Source of the DNA: Kangiellaceae bacterium
GTDB lineage: Bacteria > Pseudomonadota > Gammaproteobacteria > Enterobacterales > Kangiellaceae
Direction of reading: 5' to 3'
Assembly (NCBI GenBank): GCA_030590405.1
Contig: JAUUYO010000101.1
Coordinates: 1-11,543 of the forward strand
Length of the DNA stretch: 11,543 bases
Both the position numbers and the translations under genes were made by a program. The notes beneath the pieces were generated by a model. It searched no databases. It saw nothing but the letters and a program-made list of their open reading frames with translations, and was not told the origin of the DNA. Of this stretch, positions 8,116 through 11,543 are shown in pieces (position 1 is the stretch's first letter; each line of letters starts with the position of its first letter).

Positions 8116-9513
8116 TTAACCAAACAATATATCCAAAATTCTAATACCTAAGAAATTATCTAATACTGTGACAATAAAAATACTGCCCAGTAAGATAGGA
8201 CAAACATAACCAATCGCGAAATCAACATAACTTTGCAACCAACTACCGCGGATTTCTTCATCACCGTTGGCCATTTCTGCGTTAAAATTTTCTTTCTTCC
8301 AAACATAGGCGGTAAATACTGCAATCAAGAAACCACCTAACGGTAAGAATGTATCGCTAGCAATTAGCCCCACAAAATCCATAAAGCTTTTATCACCAGC
8401 TCCTTTCAAAGTCACAAAGTGAGTCAAAGAATCAACTGCACCAGCAGAAAGTAAAGAAGGGATGCCCACGATAAAAATAAAGATAGCGACAATCCAGGTC
8501 GCTTTACTTCTTGGGATTTTCTTTTCATCAACCATATAAGCGGTCGGTACTTCTAATAATGAAATGGTTGAAGTAAAGGCAGCGAAGGAGAGTAATAGAA
8601 AAAATAATGCGCCTACAACAATACCTAAAACCGAACCTAGAGATTCAAAAACTCCTGGCAAGGTCATAAAGATTAATCCGGCACCACCATCAGTCTCAAT
8701 GCCTTGAGAAAATACAAATGGAAAAATCATAAAGCCAGCCAAAGTGGCGACCCCAACATCCATTAAAGTAATAGCTGCTGCAGCGCTGACAATATTATCC
8801 TTTTTAGAAACATAACTGCCATAAGTGATTAGTGCGCCCATGCCTAAGGATAAACTGAAAAAGGCCTGACCTAAGGCTGAATAGATAACTTTACCGGTTA
8901 TTTGGCTAAAATCGGGTATCAGATAAAACTTAATACCTTCCATTGCGTTAGGCAAAGTGAGCGCATAAACAATCAGCGCCAGGATCATAATAAACAAAGT
9001 CGGCATTAGAATTTTAGCGGCTTTTTCGATCCCGCCTGAGACCCCTCTTGACACGATAAAAGCGGTACTGAGCATAAACAACACCCCATAACCGCCAACT
9101 TTCACGTAATCGGCAACAAATGTGCCAAAGGCCTGCTCACCGACATTGAAAGTACCAAACAAAATATCGACAAAATATCCAAACGCCCAGGCGGCAACCA
9201 CATTATAAAAGGAAAGGATCAATACTCCGCTGGCTAACCCCAAATAACCCACAATTGCCCAGTTTTTATAGCCCAACGCTTTAAACGCGCCGACAGGGTT
9301 TAATTGAGTTTTTCGGCCAATCGCAATTTCGGCGACCATCACAGGAAAACAAAGAACAAAACAAAAAATCAGATACATGACAACAAAAGCCGCCCCGCCG
9401 CCTTGCCCAACCTCAAATGGAAACTTCCAGATATTCCCTAAACCCACTGCAGAACCGGCTGCTGCAAGAATAAACCCGAGTCGAGAACTAAACCCACCAC
9501 GTTGTGTTGCCAT
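8116..9513 (-). CDS. Sodium-dependent transporter, NSS/SNF family (LeuT-like)
   Basis: This 465-residue inner-membrane protein should import an amino acid or related solute with Na+. The TM1 signature GSAVGLGNIWKFPF (about residues 20-33) contains the unwound helix that binds Na+ and substrate. The TM6 region GQAFFSLSLGMGALITYGSY matches the LeuT-type consensus, and SFAAFTSTISLLEVP is the TM8 segment that contributes to the Na2 site. At 465 residues it is shorter than LeuT and would fit the 11-helix bacterial subgroup (inference). The ATG has an AAGGA site seven bases upstream and a promoter candidate about 40 bases upstream. It is the first gene of the minus-strand block but is followed by a terminator, so it may be mostly transcribed alone. 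No substrate can be assigned from sequence. Confidence 0.93.
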   Translation of the reverse strand: MATQRGGFSSRLGFILAAAGSAVGLGNIWKFPFEVGQGGGAAFVVMYLIFCFVLCFPVMVAEIAIGRKTQLNPVGAFKALGYKNWAIVGYLGLASGVLILSFYNVVAAWAFGYFVDILFGTFNVGEQAFGTFVADYVKVGGYGVLFMLSTAFIVSRGVSGGIEKAAKILMPTLFIMILALIVYALTLPNAMEGIKFYLIPDFSQITGKVIYSALGQAFFSLSLGMGALITYGSYVSKKDNIVSAAAAITLMDVGVATLAGFMIFPFVFSQGIETDGGAGLIFMTLPGVFESLGSVLGIVVGALFFLLLSFAAFTSTISLLEVPTAYMVDEKKIPRSKATWIVAIFIFIVGIPSLLSAGAVDSLTHFVTLKGAGDKSFMDFVGLIASDTFLPLGGFLIAVFTAYVWKKENFNAEMANGDEEIRGSWLQSYVDFAIGYVCPILLGSIFIVTVLDNFLGIRILDILFG

Positions 9514-9551
9514 GATAATCCTTCTAATTGTTATTCTGAATGATTCGCTAT

Positions 9552-9580
9552 TTTATGCTTGCGACTATTTTAACTGCCAA
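9552..9580 (-). promoter_or_regulatory. Sigma70-like promoter for the NSS transporter
   Basis: On the minus strand TTGGCA (9575-9580, five of six to consensus) is followed after 17 bases by CATAAA (9552-9557, four of six), about 38 bases before the transporter ATG. A TAAAAT variant two bases further gives a better -10 but 19-base spacing. Assigned by eye. Confidence 0.45.
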
Positions 9581-9836
9581 TAAGACCACAATTTACCCGG
9601 TTTCTTCAAGTATTCCCTGTGAATTTCTTTGCAGATTCAACAATAACAGTCTATTCGTTCAATTAATAACCAGAAGTCATTATCAAATAGCAAACAAGAG
9701 TGAATTATCAGTCGAAGTAAACCATTCTCTGAACGGATTTATCAGCAAGAAAAATATTGAAATCATCAATAAATAACAGTCATTAGATGGATTAGCGCTA
9801 TCAACATTGCTATTTGAGATTATTTTATTCTATTTA

Positions 9837-9865
9837 TTGTACTTTACAAATAACTCATCTATATT
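9837..9865 (+). promoter_or_regulatory. Candidate promoter for the small gene at 9913
   Basis: TATATT (9860-9865, five of six to the -10 consensus) lies 17 bases after TTGTAC (9837-9842), a weak -35. It would give a leader of about 40 bases before the 9913 ATG. It would exclude the alternative upstream start at 9814, which lies before it. Confidence 0.35.
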
Positions 9866-9912
9866 TGATGGGTAAGCGTCTATTTTTGTTTTTTTCAAAG
9901 GAGTTGAAGCAT

Positions 9913-10299
9913 ATGTCAGTTCAGCAGATCCCAAGCATCTTGAAGTCAATGCAGCCCCAGTTTAATAAGAAAAATGCTATCAAAATCACCAGTTCACAAT
10001 ACGCCATGATGAAAGATATGATTAAGGAATATTGTAAAGCCCATGATGCTCCTCGACTCTACGGTATTCTAGGACGTATCGGTCGCCGTATGAAACAAGC
10101 CAATAACCCTCATCTGTGGGCAACTGAATATGAATACTTTGCCAATAGCATGATGCAATCGTTGAAAGAAAATGACTATTGTCGACTGGACGATACCCTG
10201 GAAGACATTGACGAGATATTTATTCGTTACAATAAAAATTCCGAGCCGGGCCATAACCGTCATGATGATCGTTCTCAGATCATGAGTATTTTTAGATAA
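9913..10299 (+). CDS. Hypothetical small soluble protein
   Basis: I do not recognise this 128-residue protein. The open frame extends upstream to an ATG at 9814, but I choose the ATG at 9913 because it has a strong AAAGGAG ribosome site (9897-9903) at nine bases, while the extra 33 residues have no ribosome site and read like translated AT-rich spacer. The product is charged, with mostly helix-favouring sequence: a basic first half (KNAIKITSSQYAMMK, GRIGRRMKQ) and an acidic stretch LDDTLEDIDEIF, then a polar tail ending MSIFR. No signal peptide, membrane segment, cysteine cluster or known motif is visible. It stands alone, divergent from the transporter gene and 244 bases before the SDR gene. 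A regulatory or binding role is possible but not shown. Confidence 0.75.
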   Translation: MSVQQIPSILKSMQPQFNKKNAIKITSSQYAMMKDMIKEYCKAHDAPRLYGILGRIGRRMKQANNPHLWATEYEYFANSMMQSLKENDYCRLDDTLEDIDEIFIRYNKNSEPGHNRHDDRSQIMSIFR

Positions 10300-10403
10300 C
10301 AAACTGATTATCGCCAAAATAAGCGCCTTGATTGTAGTTGCTACATTGAGGCTGTGTGGCTGATCCAATATTCTCCCTCGCCCAGTCTAATCAAGCGCTC
10401 CTC

Positions 10404-10459
10404 AAAACCAGCTTTTTAAACCAGTCTCTTTAAACCAGTCTCTTTAAACCAGTCTCTTT
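10404..10459. repeat. Three perfect 14-bp tandem repeats plus a degenerate copy
   Basis: The unit AAACCAGTCTCTTT occurs three times head to tail at 10418-10431, 10432-10445 and 10446-10459. A degenerate copy (AAAACCAGCTTTTT) begins at 10404, and a further CCAGTCT occurs at 10382-10388. The array ends about 28 bases before the -10 box of the SDR promoter. Confidence 0.95.
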
Positions 10460-10485
10460 AAAATAACAGAGTCTTTTCTCCTATT

Positions 10486-10493
10486 GCTATAAT
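10486..10493 (+). promoter_or_regulatory. Extended -10 promoter for the SDR gene
   Basis: A perfect TATAAT (10488-10493) is preceded by TGC (10485-10487), giving the TGnTATAAT extended -10 form. The -35 region (around AACAGA, 10465-10470) is poor, which is common with extended -10 promoters. Transcription would start near 10500, leaving a leader of about 45 bases. Confidence 0.6.
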
Positions 10494-10543
10494 AGCTGTT
10501 ACAATGTGCGAAAATTTATCCTTACCAAAATTGGACGATTAAT

Positions 10544-11305
10544 ATGTCATTTAAAAATACTCATGCCGTAGTAAGTGGCGGTGCATCAGGACTTGGCCTG
10601 GCCGTAATCGAAAGAATTGTATCCCAAGGTGGCAAGGCGGCTATTTTAGATATCAATGAGCAACAAGGAAGTAAAATTGCTGCCAAATATCCTGATCAGC
10701 TTATTTTTGTAAAAACAGATATCAGCAAAGAAGCAGATGTCGACGCTGCGGTTGATAATGCCGCAAAAAAGTTTGGCCATATCAATCTGGCGGTTGGTTG
10801 CGCTGGAATTTTAGGCGCTGGCAAAATCATCAGTAAAAAAGGACCAATGCCAGCTGAGTACTTTCAAAAAGTGGTCGATATCAATTTGACAGGTACTTTT
10901 TTATTAACCCGTGCGGCCGCCCGTCACATGCAAAACAACACCCCAGATACCAACAATGAGTGTGGAGTTATTATACATACTGCATCAATTGCGGCTTTTG
11001 AAGGACAGTTTGGACAAGTTGCTTATTCAGCTACAAAAGCGGCAATCGTTGGTATGATGCTTCCGTTGGCACGAGAATTCGCCAAATCGGGAATTCGCTG
11101 CATGGCTATTGCGCCAGGTATGTTTGAAACCCCGATGATGGCCAATGTTCCCGATGAAATCCGTGATTCTCTGGCGGCTGGAATTCCTTTCCCTTCTCGA
11201 TTTGGAACCACTGAAGAATTCGCTAAAATGGTTGAACACATCAATGATAATCAAATGCTCAATGGTTCAGTAATCCGATTGGATGGTGCCGCTCGATTGC
11301 AGTAA
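10544..11305 (+). CDS. SDR dehydrogenase, HSD10-like 3-hydroxyacyl-CoA dehydrogenase
   Basis: This 253-residue classical short-chain dehydrogenase should oxidise a secondary alcohol with NAD+, most likely a 3-hydroxyacyl-CoA or 2-methyl-3-hydroxybutyryl-CoA in fatty-acid or isoleucine breakdown. The nucleotide loop SGGASGLG is at residues 11-18. Asp36 at the end of strand two favours NAD over NADP. The NAG-like motif reads GCAGI (85-89), and Asn114, Ser148, Tyr161 and Lys165 form the catalytic set (YSATK at 161-165). The HSD10-type features are the long insert after the CAG motif (ILGAGKIISKKGPMP) and the C-terminal PFPSRFGTTEEFAKMVEHI and MLNGSVIRLDGAARLQ. Length equals the usual 253-260 residues. 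Only a weak GGA ribosome site precedes the ATG. It stands alone under its own promoter, with no other beta-oxidation gene nearby, so the substrate is inferred from similarity. Confidence 0.9.
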   Translation: MSFKNTHAVVSGGASGLGLAVIERIVSQGGKAAILDINEQQGSKIAAKYPDQLIFVKTDISKEADVDAAVDNAAKKFGHINLAVGCAGILGAGKIISKKGPMPAEYFQKVVDINLTGTFLLTRAAARHMQNNTPDTNNECGVIIHTASIAAFEGQFGQVAYSATKAAIVGMMLPLAREFAKSGIRCMAIAPGMFETPMMANVPDEIRDSLAAGIPFPSRFGTTEEFAKMVEHINDNQMLNGSVIRLDGAARLQ

Positions 11306-11314
11306 CGGATAAAA

Positions 11315-11543
11315 TTAAAAAATATCCAACTGCTGCAACCCTTTTGACTTTTTTCATCTGGAAATAGCACGCCAATTCCCAGCAAGCGGATAGGCTGGGA
11401 ATATTGTTTTCGCAATCTCTTTAGTAGTGCCAGCAATAATTTGACATCTAATCCAATCAAGATTGATTCGGCGGTATGCAAGGTGAAATTTGCTTATTTT
11501 AAAACGAGAATGACTCAACCGTATTCCCTGTTGTTAATTGAAT
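11315..11543 (-). pseudogene. dinB: Broken C-terminal end of dinB (DNA polymerase IV), runs off the window
   Basis: Read on the minus strand, the last stretch resembles the little-finger domain and tail of Y-family polymerase IV: a strand VILVLK-x-ANFTLHTAES, a helix LDVKLLLALLKRL, the family-typical QPIRLLGIGVLF, and an ending GLQQLDIF that looks like a beta-clamp-binding motif. The reading frame is not intact. TGA (11515-11517) and TAA (11494-11496, where a Tyr codon would fit) interrupt it, and a one-base shift between about 11340 and 11354 is needed to reach the GLQQLDIF end and its stop at 11315-11317. It converges on the SDR gene with nine bases between the stops. Only the end is visible, so the state of the rest is unknown. 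Sequencing error could explain one lesion but less easily three. The similarity is recognised by eye. Confidence 0.6.

Larger units (their letters stand above)
9514..9912. other. Divergent AT-rich intergenic region
   Basis: This 399-base region lies between the divergently transcribed transporter gene and the small plus-strand gene at 9913. It holds the two promoter candidates listed separately. An open frame at 9540-9776 has no ribosome site and no recognisable protein features, so I do not call it. I see no tRNA, strong hairpin or repeat. Confidence 0.6.

Noticed and set aside
9540..9776. 78-residue plus-strand open frame in the divergent region
   Set aside because: It has no ribosome site and no protein-like motif, and it overlaps the likely promoter of the transporter on the other strand.
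9814..9912. N-terminal extension of the small gene from an ATG at 9814
   Set aside because: It has no ribosome site, and the 33 added residues read as AT-rich spacer; the ATG at 9913 has a strong AAAGGAG.
10069..10368. 99-residue minus-strand open frame
   Set aside because: It is largely antisense to the well-supported small gene and has no ribosome site or recognisable features.
10418..10459. CRISPR-like array
   Set aside because: The repeats are directly adjacent 14-mers with no spacers and no cas genes nearby.
11340..11354. Programmed -1 frameshift in the dinB end
   Set aside because: The A-rich stretch does not form an X-XXY-YYZ slippery heptamer in the needed frame, and the two upstream stop codons point to decay instead.

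Overview
The window is AT-rich chromosomal DNA of ordinary bacterial gene density. The wrbA / DUF2069 pair, a paired set of exported amidohydrolases, an NSS transporter and an HSD10-like dehydrogenase point to a gammaproteobacterium, probably a marine, protein- or peptide-using lineage of the Kangiella/Shewanella kind. That placement is inferred from gene content only; no rRNA or other marker gene is present.

Layout: (1) 28-1039, plus strand: a WrbA-type flavodoxin-like quinone reductase, then a small DUF2069 membrane protein. (2) 1040-1451: a gap with a strong minus-strand intrinsic terminator far beyond the end of nagA, so a long 3'UTR or a small RNA may lie there. (3) 1452-9513, all minus strand, transcribed right to left: an NSS sodium-coupled transporter, an intrinsic terminator, a lipoprotein amidohydrolase (GTG start) overlapping by 4 nt an exported amidohydrolase that lacks metal ligands, an NhaC Na+/H+ antiporter carrying an extra soluble segment, a YtnP-like metallo-beta-lactamase-fold hydrolase that starts inside nhaC, and nagA. 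(4) 9514-9912: a divergent intergenic region. (5) 9913-10299, plus: an unrecognised small soluble protein. (6) 10300-10543: a three-copy 14-bp tandem repeat just upstream of an extended -10 promoter. (7) 10544-11305, plus: an HSD10-like SDR dehydrogenase. (8) 11315-11543, minus: what reads as the broken C-terminal end of dinB (DNA polymerase IV), converging on the SDR gene and running off the window.

Working together (inference): the minus-strand block looks like a sodium-linked scavenging unit. Periplasmic or membrane-anchored amidohydrolases could process an amide or dipeptide-like substrate, the NSS protein would import an amino acid or similar solute with Na+, and NhaC would expel Na+. 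The MBL hydrolase and NagA add further cytosolic hydrolytic steps. I see no mobile element, CRISPR array, phage gene, tRNA or rRNA. The most unusual items are the active/degenerate amidohydrolase pair, the insertion in NhaC, the decayed dinB end and the tandem repeats at the SDR promoter.
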